64,000 bases of DNA from Notolepis coatsorum (GCA_963971535.1 OZ020592.1:57980373-58044372), one strand, 5' to 3'. Positions 9,310 to 20,004 are shown, numbered from the stretch's first letter. Numbers and translations are program-made. The notes: generated by a model not told the origin, from the sequence alone.

Positions 9310-10260
9310 ACTATATATCAACAACCAACTGTTTAGGGACTCCAGTATCACTCCCTGGTTATTCTGAAACCCATTGAGACTATTGCTTTATGGTCGGTAG
9401 GCCTACTGATACTTCCTGTATTAAGCTAGGCTTGCATAAGGGTTTGGTTATAGTTATAGCTCATATCAATGTGTGTAGCCTGAGAAATAAGATACAATAA
9501 CTTCCTTACAATAACCATATAATATATAAATAGCCAACTAATCGGAAATAGGAGTAATTCCAGATATTGATACATACATTGATGAATACAAAAACGGGGC
9601 TAATTGTATGGCAAAACTTTTATTTTTTAAACGGAAAGGTCAAAATAAACACAACACATGATGTATTCTTAATCTTACTAATAGGCTACATAAAAGCCTA
9701 AGAACAGTTTAATAAACCAATCATTATGGCGAATCGACATGGGTTTAATGTGTACACCCCCCTCCCCTCCCCCCCAGTATCGCTGCAGCATACAATGAAT
9801 CACAATGGCGTTTATTCTTTGAAAACAAAACAAAGTTTCATCTATTATTATTACACAGTAATTAAGATAAATAATTTAATCCAAGCGGCGTGTAATCCTC
9901 TTCCGTTCACATCGCACTTTCCCCTCCAAGAGGGCAGCAGGAGGTCGCAGAGGTCAAGAGACGGATCGGTTCTCAGTCGCCGTGGTCCAGAGAGGAATGG
10001 AAGGTGTGCGATGTGGACGGAGGGGGTTCAGTCCTGCATCAGGAGAAGCAGCGGAGTGCGTGTAGAGTAGAGGACAGGGCCTGCAGTGCTACTGATTCAG
10101 TTTAGTAGTATAGGCCATATTCCTGGTGTTCCCGATGGCCTTCTTGGTAATCATCCCCCGATATTCCATCACACATCAGCTGTTCTCTCTGAAACCTTAA
10201 AGAGGAAAACAAAAAAAACATTTAGTTTGAAGGTAGAATCTGTAACGTCGCCAAACAGAG
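9310..10260. other. Non-repetitive stretch, possibly a 3' terminal exon on the minus strand
   Basis: No long frame. On the minus strand, a pyrimidine-rich run just before GTTTCAGAGAGAACAG at about 10200 is followed by mixed-composition sequence to about 9890, and an AATAAA lies near 9810. This could be the last exon and 3' UTR of the PDZ gene whose exons lie at 11.7-14.9 kb on the same strand. I cannot assign a coding frame, so this is weak. Confidence 0.25.
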
Positions 10261-10263
10261 ACC

Positions 10264-11000
10264 TCTTCAAGTTCAAGTTTCAAGTTTGTTTATTAGTTGT
10301 CATAGTAAAATACAGAATACTTTATCATGAAATGCTTTTTCCTGTATGAGCCCCTGGGAGTGTGCTAGATAAAAATAGATAAAAAGTATCAAATAGAAAA
10401 AGTCAAAATTACATGAAATAAAGTGTTCAGTCAATATATACATAATATACAATACACAATACAGAGTAAAAAGAGTAACAGTGAGGTACAATGCAGAAAT
10501 GGGATGAGGTAAAACTTAGGGTAAGGTGCAATGAGGTATGAATTGTAGTGCAAATCTCTTTGTTAATAAATATAAATTAAATTGTGTTAAAGTGTCTAAA
10601 GTGGGTGTTAAGGTGAGTGTTTATTTAATATTTTTTTATTATGTTTTTGGTAGGTTTTTATTTGTTTGTTCCACCGGGCAGTCCGGCAGAGGGAGAGAGA
10701 GAGGAAGAACGGGAGACAGAGCGGGGGGAAGACATTCAGCAAAGGACGGCGGGTCCGGGAATCGAACCCGGGTCGGCCGCTTCGCGACGCAGTGCGTTAG
10801 ATGGGTCGCCACTTGGGTGCCCAAGGTGAGTGTTTATTTAAAGTGAGTGTGTGCATGTGGATGTGTGTGCTGTGAGTGTAGTCATGATGGGTTGTTAAAT
10901 AGTGTCATTGTCGTTGAGCATCCTGATGGCCTGGGGATAGAAGCTCCTTCTGAGTCTCTCTGTACTGGCCATGAGACTCCGGTAGCGCTTGCCTCTACTG
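10264..11000 (-). mobile_element. Rex1/L2-type LINE, 3' fragment, split by a SINE
   Basis: On the minus strand the coding end reads GKRYRSLMASTERL, then [14 protein letters not shown], near 10998-10912. A 3' UTR follows, ending in TTGAAC-like units at about 10263-10280. It is related to, but diverged from, the element at 1-1764. A SINE with a 19-bp duplication splits the 3' UTR at 10629-10822. Confidence 0.75.
10629..10822 (-). mobile_element. tRNA-derived SINE with 19-bp target duplication
   Basis: The minus-strand head carries an A-box-like CAAGTGGCGACC and a B box GGGTTCGATTCCC. A body with TCCTTTGCTGAATGTCTTCC follows, then a pyrimidine-rich stretch and an A/T-rich tail. The flanks AAGGTGAGTGTTTATTTAA at 10610-10628 and 10823-10841 are identical 19-bp duplications. 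This is a textbook L1-type retrotransposition signature and fixes both ends exactly. Confidence 0.92.
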
Positions 11001-11133
11001 TATCTTATTGCAAGGTGAATTTCTCCAGACCTCTCTTGGCAGAGCCTGATGTGAGGCCAGCAATGGGAACCCCCCCACCAGTCAACTCCAACCCACTCAT
11101 ACAGAACCAAGCATTTCACTGTAATGTACATGT

Positions 11134-11626
11134 CAGTGTTGTAGTCGAGTCACCAAATCTTGAGTCCGAGTCGAGAGTCCCCAGTGTTCGAGCACGAGTC
11201 CAGGTCCCGAGTCACCAAAGAAGAGCCCGAGTCGAGTTCGAGTCGAGTCCCCATTACCCTAGTCCGAGTCATCGAGGTTGAGTCCACTCCACTCTGGCAG
11301 TCAAAGAGCTGACATGCAAATAAAAAAAGGTCTACGTTAAACATAAATGACACAGCGGTCACCGTTTCAAAGGGAGTTTATTTACTTTGTGACACAATAG
11401 CCAAACAAAATGCACTAGCCATCAATATCTTATGGCAAATGATTAGGGCCTATTACAATAATTTTTTTAATATAAATAACTGTATTTATCAATTAACAAG
11501 TCTCAGTCCTCGTCTGCACCTTCCGAGTCCGAATGCAGTCGATGCTCGAGTCCAAGTCCAAGTCTGAGTCATCAGTGCTCAAGTAGAGTCACGAGTCCTG
11601 AAAATCAGTCCAGTACTACAACACTA
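11134..11626. mobile_element. GAGTC-rich hAT-like element
   Basis: Ends AGTGTTGTAGT and ACTACAACACT are inverted. The interior is full of short GAGTC/GACTC strings, as in a common teleost hAT-type repeat. The flanking 8-mers (GTACATGT and GTATGTAC) are similar but not identical, so the target duplication is not proven. There is no transposase frame. Confidence 0.55.
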
Positions 11627-11688
11627 GTATGTACCTTATATGTGTGACAAATCAAACAAAACTTGATTTCTGATTCCTGACCCCTGAC

Positions 11689-11779
11689 CTGCATGCTGCT
11701 GTAGAGGACGAGACGTGCGGTGACCGGAAGCCCGCTCTTCGTCAGCGCGTCGTAGCCGTCCCCCTCCACCACCAGGAGT
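11689..11779 (-). pseudogene. PDZK1/NHERF-type gene, exon after a PDZ domain
   Basis: Minus-strand candidate exon of 91 bp, with acceptor CGCCCCTCAG before it and donor CAG/GTCAGG after it. After one base of a split codon it reads LLVVEGDGYDALTKSG, then LPVTARLVLYSSMQ. LLVV plus an acidic linker is how PDZ domains of the PDZK1/NHERF family typically end. It lies downstream, on the same strand, of exons at 14433-14830 that encode the start of a PDZ domain. The missing second half of the PDZ fold should lie between 11.8 and 14.4 kb; I could not find it. A LINE 3' UTR abuts the acceptor, leaving about 10 bp of ancestral intron. Gene family is inferred from motifs. Confidence 0.5.
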
Positions 11780-11790
11780 CTGAGGGGCGA

Positions 11791-12066
11791 CAGATTGCAG
11801 AATGGGTACAATACAGTATGGCTCAATACACACAATTGTTAAGGGGATGCAGACCAGAGAAAGACTTTCGCCTTGTTTACATCAGGGTCCCCCATTTTCA
11901 ATTCATAGTGACATTTATGACATACACGACATACAGATATACAGGAGATATATATCATGACATACATGACATACAGCCAGGTATATAGTACTGTTACATT
12001 TGACACACAAGATATGCAAATATACAGTACTGTTAAACAGAGATCCTAACAGAAAATATATACACC
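11791..12066 (-). mobile_element. CR1-type LINE 3' UTR fragment lacking its tail
   Basis: Minus-strand match to the 3' UTR of 2840-3110, ending at CATTCTGCAATCTGT without the AATAAA..(CAAT)n end. The truncated 3' end lies directly against the acceptor of the exon at 11779, so LINE sequence now supplies most of the upstream splice context. Confidence 0.7.
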
Positions 12067-12069
12067 GCT

Positions 12070-12230
12070 CATTTACATTTAGTCATTTAGCTGAACGTTT
12101 TTATCCAAGTCAGCAGGAAGGAAGGGTACAACTCTTACAGCTGAGCTGAGTAACAATGTTCATCAAACAGTGCTGAAACTTGGGTGCTGCAGTGATGAGT
12201 GCATAGTAGTAAACGTAGTAGAAAAGACTC
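12070..12230 (-). mobile_element. L2-type LINE 3' tail
   Basis: The minus strand ends in the L2 tail (CTAAATGACTAAATGTAAATG form), preceded by TTTGATGAACATTGTTACTCAG, the same 3' UTR as the L2 at 17293-18243. It is extremely truncated, with no coding sequence. Confidence 0.65.
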
Positions 12231-12528
12231 ACGCACATCCCAAGTATAGTCACAGGTGCTCGACTCAAATAGATATGTAAGGTTGTGGAAAAAAAGTCAG
12301 CACACAGTCTGCCGTGTTCCCAAGTTTAATTTACTATAACACAACGTTTCGGCCTGTGGCCTTTGTCAAGTCAAGGACACTTGACAAAGGCCATTCTCAT
12401 TTCATTGAATTAATTTCATTCTCATATTGATTGAAGAAGTGTGTCGACGGCGACAGTTCAGGCTTCTTCTCACTGGCTTTGCTCCGAGTATCTCGCCAGG
12501 TGCAGAGACGCCAGACCATGCTGTTCAT

Positions 12529-12760
<232 letters not shown>

Positions 12761-13084
12761 ACTTTATTCCCCCGTGGTCAGTGAACCCCTGGGGAGAGCA
12801 GAGGCATGTCATTGAAGGTGTTGTAAAGATGTTTTTATGTGGATTTTTTACTTATTTTGATCTATGTACGAGTTATCTTACTGGAGGTACCATTGAATGT
12901 ATGTATTATTTCTATATGATAACAGTAAAAGTGGACTTAAAGATGCTAAGAGAGAGATAAGGGGAGGGGGGTATACTTGTGTACACTTGTGGAGAAAAGG
13001 AACTAAAAATAATTGATGGCAATGAAAACCTGACTTGAAAAAAACCCAATACAAATATTGTTTAAAATAAAAAAAACAAGAGCA

Positions 13085-13245
13085 AGACGCTTAAGTTAAC
13101 CCCTAACTGCTCCCGATGAGCAGGTTGGCACCTTGCGTGGTCGCCTCTGCCGTCGGTGTGTGAATGTGTGAATGAAATGTGAGGAACAAAAATTGTAAAG
13201 CGCTTTGGATAAAAGCTGCTATATAAATGCACCATTTACCATTTA
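13085..13245 (+). mobile_element. SINE/RTE-type 3' end
   Basis: Contains GTGTGTGAATGTGTGAATG, AAAGCGCTTTGGATAAAAGC and TATATAAATGCACCATTTACC, followed by ATTTA units. This is the standard 3' half of a common teleost SINE with an RTE-like tail. The 5' half is not recognisable. Confidence 0.55.
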
Positions 13246-13257
13246 ATGTATATATTC

Positions 13258-14012
<755 letters not shown>

Positions 14013-14098
14013 ATATATTCATTATGACGTTAGATCATTCTTGATCATTCTTGGTATAAAAGGCATCCATTATAGATCCAGTATAACAGTATGGAGTA

Positions 14099-14422
14099 GG
14101 GATGCACCGATCCGATATTGATATCGGATATCGGCCCCGAAAATAGCTAGATCGGGTATCGGAGACACTTTAAATATATATATTTTTATTGTTTTTTATA
14201 TGTTTATATTTAATTTAATAATAAATAACAATTCAGTACATTTATATCTATGTCAAGCCTGATGTTACCTTGCACAAAAGAATGATCCCAGTCTCTTCCA
14301 CACAGTGAGGCATACAGTTTATTAATTGAACAATCGGATCGGTACTCGGTATCGGCCGATACCCAAAGCCCAGGTATATCGGTATCAGTATTGGGACTGA
14401 AAGAGTCGGATCGGTGCATCCC
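14099..14422. mobile_element. hAT MITE (GGGATGCACCGATCC type, 324 bp)
   Basis: Inverted ends GGGATGCACCGATCC / GGATCGGTGCATCCC with internal ATCGG-rich subterminal repeats. The flanks TATGGAGTA at 14090-14098 and 14423-14431 are identical; this is 8 bp if the terminal T or A is counted as element. It inserted only a few bases past the donor of the PDZ exon at 14433, and the duplication overlaps that donor (GTACTCCATA on the minus strand). Confidence 0.92.
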
Positions 14423-14432
14423 TATGGAGTAC

Positions 14433-14543
14433 CTGGCTAATGAATGTCCCGGGCTCATCCTGACCACAGCCCAGGTGGAACCCGAACCCGGTCTCCTCTC
14501 GGTCCAGGACACAGAGTCAGGACAGGGGAGGGAGACATGCTCT
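14433..14543 (-). pseudogene. PDZK1/NHERF-type gene, exon with PDZ carboxylate-binding loop, carrying a stop
   Basis: Minus-strand exon of 111 bp (37 codons, phase 0 at both ends), with acceptor GGAGGCAG before it and donor CAG/GTACTC after it. It encodes LCVLDREETGFGFHLG, then CGQDEPGTFISQ. GFGF is the carboxylate-binding loop of a PDZ domain, and PGTFISQ is the next strand. Six codons in, the frame carries TGA (14517-14519 on the plus strand) directly before LCVLD, where related proteins carry Arg; CGA to TGA is a common CpG transition. The rest of the PDZ fold should be in the next exon. The stop makes this a pseudogene allele, or the assembly has an error there. The phase matches the exon at 14774-14830. 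Confidence 0.62.
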
Positions 14544-14773
14544 CTGCCTCCGTGTCCGTTCTGGTCGTCCAGGCGGCGGGACACGGTCTTTACCCCGTCC
14601 TCTCTGCCTCCGTGTCCCTTCTGGTCGTCCAGGCGGCGGGACACGGTCTTTACCCCGTCCTCTCTGCCTCCGTGTCCCTTCTGGTCGTCCAGGCGGCGGG
14701 ACATGGTCTTTACCCCGTCCTCTCTGCCTCCGTGTCCCTTCTGGTTGTCCAGGCGGCGGGACACGGTCTTTAC
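14544..14773 (-). repeat. Intron made of a 60-bp tandem repeat
   Basis: About four copies of a 60-bp unit (GTAAAGACC, GTGTCCCGCCGCC, then GACCAGAAGGGACACGGAGG on the minus strand) occupy the whole interval between two PDZ-gene exons. Every unit contains a donor-like GGGGTAAAG and an acceptor-like GGAGGCAG, so each could be spliced in several ways. Because 60 is a multiple of 3 and there are no stops, read-through gives a 20-residue peptide repeat (DGVKTVSRRLDDQKGHGGRE). That peptide leads out of frame with the next exon. Confidence 0.75.
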
Positions 14774-14830
14774 CCCATCGTCCTTCTTTGGCAGGTAGAC
14801 CTCATGGAACAACAGTGGAGATATGCCCAG
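14774..14830 (-). pseudogene. PDZK1/NHERF-type gene, short linker exon
   Basis: Minus-strand exon of 57 bp (19 codons). The acceptor is excellent (GCCTGTCTTCCTCTTGTATAG) and the donor is GGG/GTAAAG. It encodes LGISPLLFHEVYLPKKDDG, resembling the linker after a PDZ domain in PDZK1 relatives (SPFLYY-type motif). Exon phase 0 matches the next exon. Earlier exons should lie above 14.85 kb, but only LINE and SINE fragments are seen there, so the gene is probably separated from its 5' end by the 15.2-19.9 kb insertion or is truncated. Confidence 0.5.
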
Positions 14831-15002
14831 CTATACAAGAGGAAGACAGGCGATCAGAGATGAGTTAGACATGTCCTGTTACTTAAACTACTACAGTAGG
14901 TAGAGATGTAATGTTATATAATATATTAGACATGTAATGTTATAATACTACAGTATGTTAGAGATGTAATGTTATATAATATATTAGAGATGTAATGTTA
15001 TA

Positions 15003-15091
15003 AACGGGGCTACCGTGGACAGGGTGAGCAGCTTCAAGTACCTGGGGGTCCACATCTCAGAAGACCTGACATGGACAACACACATAGACGA
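15003..15091 (+). mobile_element. Rex1/L2-type LINE fragment (89 bp)
   Basis: Nearly identical to bases 47781-47865 of the LINE at 46-48 kb (GTGAGCAGCTTCAAGTACCT and onward). It has no ends of its own and is joined directly to a SINE head. Confidence 0.8.
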
Positions 15092-15092
15092 T

Positions 15093-15171
15093 AGCGGCAC
15101 GGTGGTGTAGTGGTTAACACTGTCCCCTCACAGCAAGAAGGTCCAGGGTTCGATTCCCGCTTGGGGACCAG
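15093..15171 (+). mobile_element. tRNA-derived SINE head, continued at 19923-20004
   Basis: GGCACGGTGGTGTAGTGGTT carries the A box and GGTTCGATTCCC the B box of a common teleost SINE. Its next part (TCTGTGTGGAGTTTGCATGT, TCTCCCCGTG) is not adjacent but lies at 19923-20004, directly after the right end of a TIR-bounded insertion. The SINE was therefore split by that insertion. Confidence 0.8.
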
Positions 15172-16616
15172 GGCCCTCATTCATCAACGTGTGCGTAGAA
15201 TATGTTCTATTTCCACACGTAAGCACAGAATGTAGAATCAGTGTACGCACAGGAAAATCGGGATTCACCACACGTGCGTACGCAGGTTCTACGCACACCT
15301 GTCATGATGAATATGACTTTGATCCTACGTTTGAGCTTGTGCACTGTTTTAAGTATTTGCATACCAGAACCGCCCCGATTAACCATATACGGTAATGGAC
15401 ACCCCCATGAAATGTGGAAGAATGGACTAAACCGAGGGTGTTGTACACTGTCGGATATTATACCTATTAACTTCCTAAAAGACCATTGCTGCCTGGACAC
15501 CGCACACACTAATAAAGACCATCAACCACTGTTTTGCCATTGCCCGTTAGTGTCATTAATGCATGCTGGAATAAGAATGCCTTTCTTAATTTATTTTTAA
15601 TATTAATAATTATTATAATACAATAAAAGACAGCTCCGTCTTTTAATACACAGTAACGTCAAATAAATACTACAGTCCCCGCTGAAATAAAGGTTCTGCA
15701 CCACATACCAGCAGACCCGCCTGGGAGAAATGCGAGGCCCTGTGCGAGATTTAAACGCAAGGCCCCCCCCCCCCCCCCCCCAAAAGGTAAAAAAATTAAA
15801 ATAAAAATAAAATATATATATAATTTTTATTTTTATTTTTTTTCATACAGTTAACATATTCGTAAATAATAGCGCTGCCCGAGGCTGGGCATGATACAGT
15901 CAACATATAGCAAGAGAGAGAGCGAGCGAGAGCTCCCGTTCTACAGTCAATATACAGTGTACAGAGAAAGAGACACATTGGAAAGAAATTGAAATGCTAT
16001 TTGGCCCTAAACAGAGAGTACACAGTGGCAGAATACCTGAGCACTGTGACTGAAGATCCTTGACTAGGTACAGACTCAGCGAGCACAGCCTAGCCATCGA
16101 GAAAGGCCGCCATAGGCAGACTGTGTGTGTTAGAAAGAGAGAGAGAGAGAGAGAGAGAGCATGTGTGTTAGAGAAAGAGCATGTATGAGAGAGATAAGCA
16201 AAGATGACCCCATAAAGGATATTCAACTTTTAATGAAAGAACAAAACAGAAGGAAAAGATAACTTCACAAAGGCAACATGAATATACATAGATCCAAAAG
16301 GACAAAGATCAACACTTAAATCCAAAGAGAAGAGGGTCCAGAGAAAACAAAGCAGCAAGGAGCCAATGGCCGACAGCTAAAGGCTAGCCAGGTAGGCTAC
16401 TGACACCAGGCCACACACAGCTTTGGCCAACGGCCCAACGCTACCCAAGCTACACAAACGACCAAGACAATGAATTCACACACAGCACATGTCGTATCTC
16501 CAAATGTTGTGAAGTAACATATGTTTTGCCTGGAAAAAAACATCGTTATTAACAAAACATTCGGGAGGGGAAGGAAGGAAGAGTGGGGTAATGTCATGAC
16601 ATTTTCATTAATCTTA

Positions 16617-16735
16617 CCTGCACCAAGGAACGCAGGGCGAAAGGCCGCAACACAGGTCTCCACGTTGACGAAAGGCCTCTCGCTGTCGGGACAAAAATAA
16701 GCTATGGCCAGAGCCTTGTCATGGTGCAGGCCCGA
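16617..16735 (-). other. Unassigned exon-like segment
   Basis: On the minus strand an open stretch reads LHHDKALAIAYFCPDSERPF, then VNVETCVAAFRPAFLGA, and ends in a consensus-like donor (GGTGCAG/GTAAGATT). Upstream on the same strand (16750-17290) lies GCTAACGTTAGC-rich sequence typical of teleost 5' regions. A second donor-like site (GGACGTTTG/GTGAGT) lies near 17064. I do not recognise the peptide and cannot find its start or continuation. Confidence 0.3.
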
Positions 16736-16986
16736 CTACATCTACGGCTAATGTCAATGGTCGTACTGTAGCACAAGCTAACAGCTAACTCAAGGCTAAC
16801 TGATAGCATCAAACGAACGTTCCCAGCCGAGCGCAGCCGGCAGCTAACTGGCTAACAGTTAGCTCAACCAGGCTATCGCTAACCATTAGCTAACGCAGAA
16901 GCAAGCTATGCGGCTACATACAGGTGCTGACACCACACACCGTTAGCTACTAGTAGTACTACAACAGCTAGTCGGCCAGTTTAGCT

Positions 16987-17021
<35 letters not shown>

Positions 17022-17292
17022 TCCACGGCGGGAATAGAGTTAATAGAATAGGTTAAAAACTCACCAAACGTCCAAGAGGATGGAGACAACCGCGTGGAGT
17101 TGACGAAGTTCATCTGCCAAACGACCATCCTCTTCATCTTGGCTGCATGCATTGTCTCTAGGTTAGCTAACGCTAGTTAGCCTTTAGCTAAGCTAGCTAC
17201 TAGCCGACATCATCATGGCTATATCCCGACTGAACCACACTTAATATTATAACGTAGCTAAAGCTAACTAGCTGTCCCTGTCTTTAGCCGGG

Positions 17293-18243
17293 ATGGCTAG
17301 CTTGAACCTAAGCAAAACAGAATTGCTCCACCTGCCGGCCAAATCCTCCCCCCTGACCGACCTCTCCATCACAGTCGAGAATGCTGCTGTGACCGCGTCG
17401 CCGACCGCCAAGAACCTTGGTGTTGTCCTCGACGACCAGTTGAACTTCTCTGCTCACATCGCAGCGACAACCAGAACCTGCAGATTCCTCCTGAGCAACG
17501 TCAGAAGGATACGCCCCTTCCTGACAAAAGAAGCCACCCAACTCCTCGTCCAATCAACAGTCATCTCCCGCCTCGACTACTGCAACGCACTGCTAGCTGG
17601 CCTCCCGGCCACTGCCACCAAGCCTCTTCAACTCATTCAAAATGCAGCGGCCCGCCTGATCTCAAACCTACCGAAGTCAGCCCATGTCACCCCACTTCTT
17701 AGGGACCTGCACTGGCTCCCCATTGCTGCACGTATCCGCTTCAAGGCCCTCGACCTAGCATACCGTGCGGCAAAGGGAACCGCTCCCGCCTACCTCTGGT
17801 CAATGGTCTCTAACTACACACCCTCAAGACCCCTACGCTCTGCGTCTTCTGGCCGCCTCAGATCTACTCCTATCCAAGCTCCCGGAGGGTCATCAAAGAG
17901 AAGCCGCCTATTCTCAGTCCTTGCCCCACAATGGTGGAATGAACTACCCATCCCAGTTAGGACAGCCGAATCCCGTCCAATCTTTCGCCGTCGACTAAAG
18001 ACTCACTTCTTCAACCATTATCTGAAATGATAAAAAAAAAAAAAAAATCTAACCCCGACTAACCTTAATGTCATGCACTTGTCCTAATAAACTAACCTAC
18101 ACTGTAACACGCAACACTTTGATGAACATTGTTACTCAGCTGATAGAGTTATACCCTTCTTGCTGTCTTGTCGCACAGAACTTGTAAGTCGCTTTGGATA
18201 AAAGCGTCAGCTAAATGACTAAATGTAAATGTAAATGTAAATG
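17293..18243 (+). mobile_element. L2-type LINE, 5'-truncated, with diagnostic tail
   Basis: The open frame 17293-18030 (245 codons) is the C-terminal half of an L2-type polymerase: NLSKTELLHLP, AKNLGVVLDDQLNF, RLDYCNALLAGLP, IQNAAARLI, LRDLHWLPIAARIRFKAL and RPIFRRRLKTHFF. The catalytic motifs lie further upstream and are missing, so it cannot act alone. The 3' UTR ends with GTCGCTTTGGATAAAAGCGT and (AAATGT)n, the tail shared by teleost L2 elements and many SINEs. The coding part has no stop or frameshift, so insertion was fairly recent. It lies inside the 15.2-19.9 kb element. Confidence 0.88.
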
Positions 18244-18624
18244 AACTGTCTAACATGCAACAACTTTCATCTTCAGTCCATCTGCCGAACGATGTCCTCT
18301 TCATCTTGGCTGGCAAAACATCCAATGCTGCACTCGCGAAATAGTCAGACGCTAGTGATGGGTCGGTCATGAGCGACTCGTTCATAAGAGCCGATTCATT
18401 GGCGTGAGCGTGAGTAGAATCGCTCACGTCTGGCAATGAGTCGGTTCACGCCCCCCCCCCCAGACACACACAATGAACTCAACAGACGCTACCTTACCTG
18501 GCTGTAACCCCTCCCCTCATTGAAACCAATTCTGCTGCCTGCAGAGCCTCAGAGCCAGGAACGTGTCTAATGTGAAATATATAAGCATATAAGCAAAACT
18601 AGATTTTAGGTCTGTGATGAAAAA

Positions 18625-18708
18625 GGGCCTCGCGGAAGGGGGGGCCTCGCAAAAATAAAAATAAAAATAAATTTTTTTTTTTGCGAGGCCCCCCTTCCCG
18701 CGAGGCCC
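18625..18708. repeat. Hairpin, about 28-bp arms
   Basis: GGGCCTCGCGGAAGGGGGGG followed by CCTCGCAAAA is nearly the reverse complement of the segment after an A/T-rich loop, ending CGCGAGGCCC. A related GCGAGGCCCTGTGCGA string occurs at about 15730. Confidence 0.75.
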
Positions 18709-18800
18709 TGTGCGACCGCACTGCTCGCACACCCCCTGAGGCGGCCCTGCCAGCAGTGATCTACAGCATAAAAGATAGCCACTTTATAATACTATTCTGA

Positions 18801-19093
18801 GTAGATAATTCATCTGTATCGCAACAGAGTCACGGATCTGGTCGGGGCAGGTATCATTATGTCGGGAAAATCCTTATGAAATAAACAAAAGTGAATTAAA
18901 GAATTTAAAAACAAAGTTTAGCATATTAAATTGTTTTATAAGCTTTCTGGGTAGATAATTCATCTGTATCGCAAAAGAGTCACGGATCTGGTCGGGGCAG
19001 GTATCATTATGTCGGGAAAATCTTTATGAAATAAACAAAAGTGAATTAAGGAATTTAAAACGAAGTTTAGCATATTAAATCGTTTTATAAGCT
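18801..19093. repeat. Tandem duplication, period 150 bp
   Basis: GTAGATAATTCATCTGTATC starts at 18801 and again at 18951. The two copies match almost throughout, to GTTTTATAAGCT, with a handful of substitutions and small indels. Confidence 0.88.
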
Positions 19094-19232
19094 GATAGCT
19101 TTTTTCGTGCTGATTTGAGAGGGTCCAGCTGCAGAGCCGGAGAGCAACTCTCAGGGCCAAGATAGCACTTATACTATTTTGAGAGAGACAGCAGAGAGAC
19201 AGACAGCAGAGAGACAGACAGACACTGTTCCA

Positions 19233-19321
<89 letters not shown>

Positions 19322-19385
19322 TGCTGTCTGTCTCTCCGGCTCTGCAGCTGGACCTTGATCAAATAAGCACGGAAAAGCTTTTAAG
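19089..19385. repeat. Inverted repeat (about 55 bp) around a (GT)n run
   Basis: The left arm (about 19089-19145, ending TCCAGCTGCAGAGCCGGAG) pairs with the right arm (about 19335-19385, starting CTCCGGCTCTGCAGCTGGA), with imperfect pairing beyond. The loop holds AGACAGCAGAGAG repeats and a (GT)n tract at about 19236-19320. Confidence 0.75.
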
Positions 19386-20004
19386 CTCGTAGCTCCAATT
19401 TGGGTCCCAAATTGCGGTACAAATGAAGGAGGTGTCTCGGGTAGTGGACTCTAGTTAATATTATGTTCTCTCTGCAATTAGACTGCCCCTCATTCATCCC
19501 TATCTGATGCTATCTCTGAAAACAGTTCCTGCGAGCGCAGTCAGTGCACCCCATAACGCTATATATATAAACCTGCATTCATTCGGAGAGAAAGACCTAT
19601 TCCACATGCTATTTAGGGTTTGACAATAATTACACTAATATCGCTATTTCACAATGAACTATAATGGATTACGGGGTCATACAGAACACGCGCCAGTGTC
19701 TTTATTTCCGCCTTGAAACTAATGCAGAACTGAGGAGTGCTTATGCGTAGTAACGATATTCTACCACTGGGCGTCAGCTAAGTGTGCTCTGACCTGTGCG
19801 TACACGTAAGCACGGAGTCAAGTTCAAGTTGAAATTGATGAATCCCACTCTTTGCTTAGAAATTATCATACGCACAGGTTAAGCACAAATCTGTGCGTAA
19901 GTCAGGTTGATGAATGAGGGCCCAGGTTTCCATGATGCCAGTTACCCAGGTGGGGTATCTCCCAGGCCTTTCTGTGTGGAGTTTGCATGTTCTCCCCGTG
20001 CTCG

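Larger units (their letters stand above)
15172..19922. mobile_element. TIR-bounded DNA element, 4.75 kb, inserted in a SINE
   Basis: The ends GGCCCTCATTCATCAAC and GTTGATGAATGAGGGCC are perfect inverted repeats (17-18 bp) with further GCGTACGCAC-like subterminal strings. The flank CAG is repeated on both sides; CCAGG is an alternative reading. Removing the element restores a continuous SINE. A 3-bp duplication plus this TIR style suggests PIF/Harbinger, but I found no transposase frame. The interior holds an L2 LINE, hairpins, a tandem duplication and an exon-like segment, so it may be a much-invaded non-autonomous element. Confidence 0.65.

Noticed and set aside
12300-12395. Possible terminal inverted repeat (TTTGTCAAG..CTTGACAAAGGCC)
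   Set aside because: The GTTTCGGCCTGTGGCCTTTG string is a common teleost repeat motif and pairs over only about 13 bp. No matching ends were found.
15100-15160. tRNA gene at the A/B-box segment
   Set aside because: It is the head of a common SINE; the remaining SINE body follows after the inserted DNA element.
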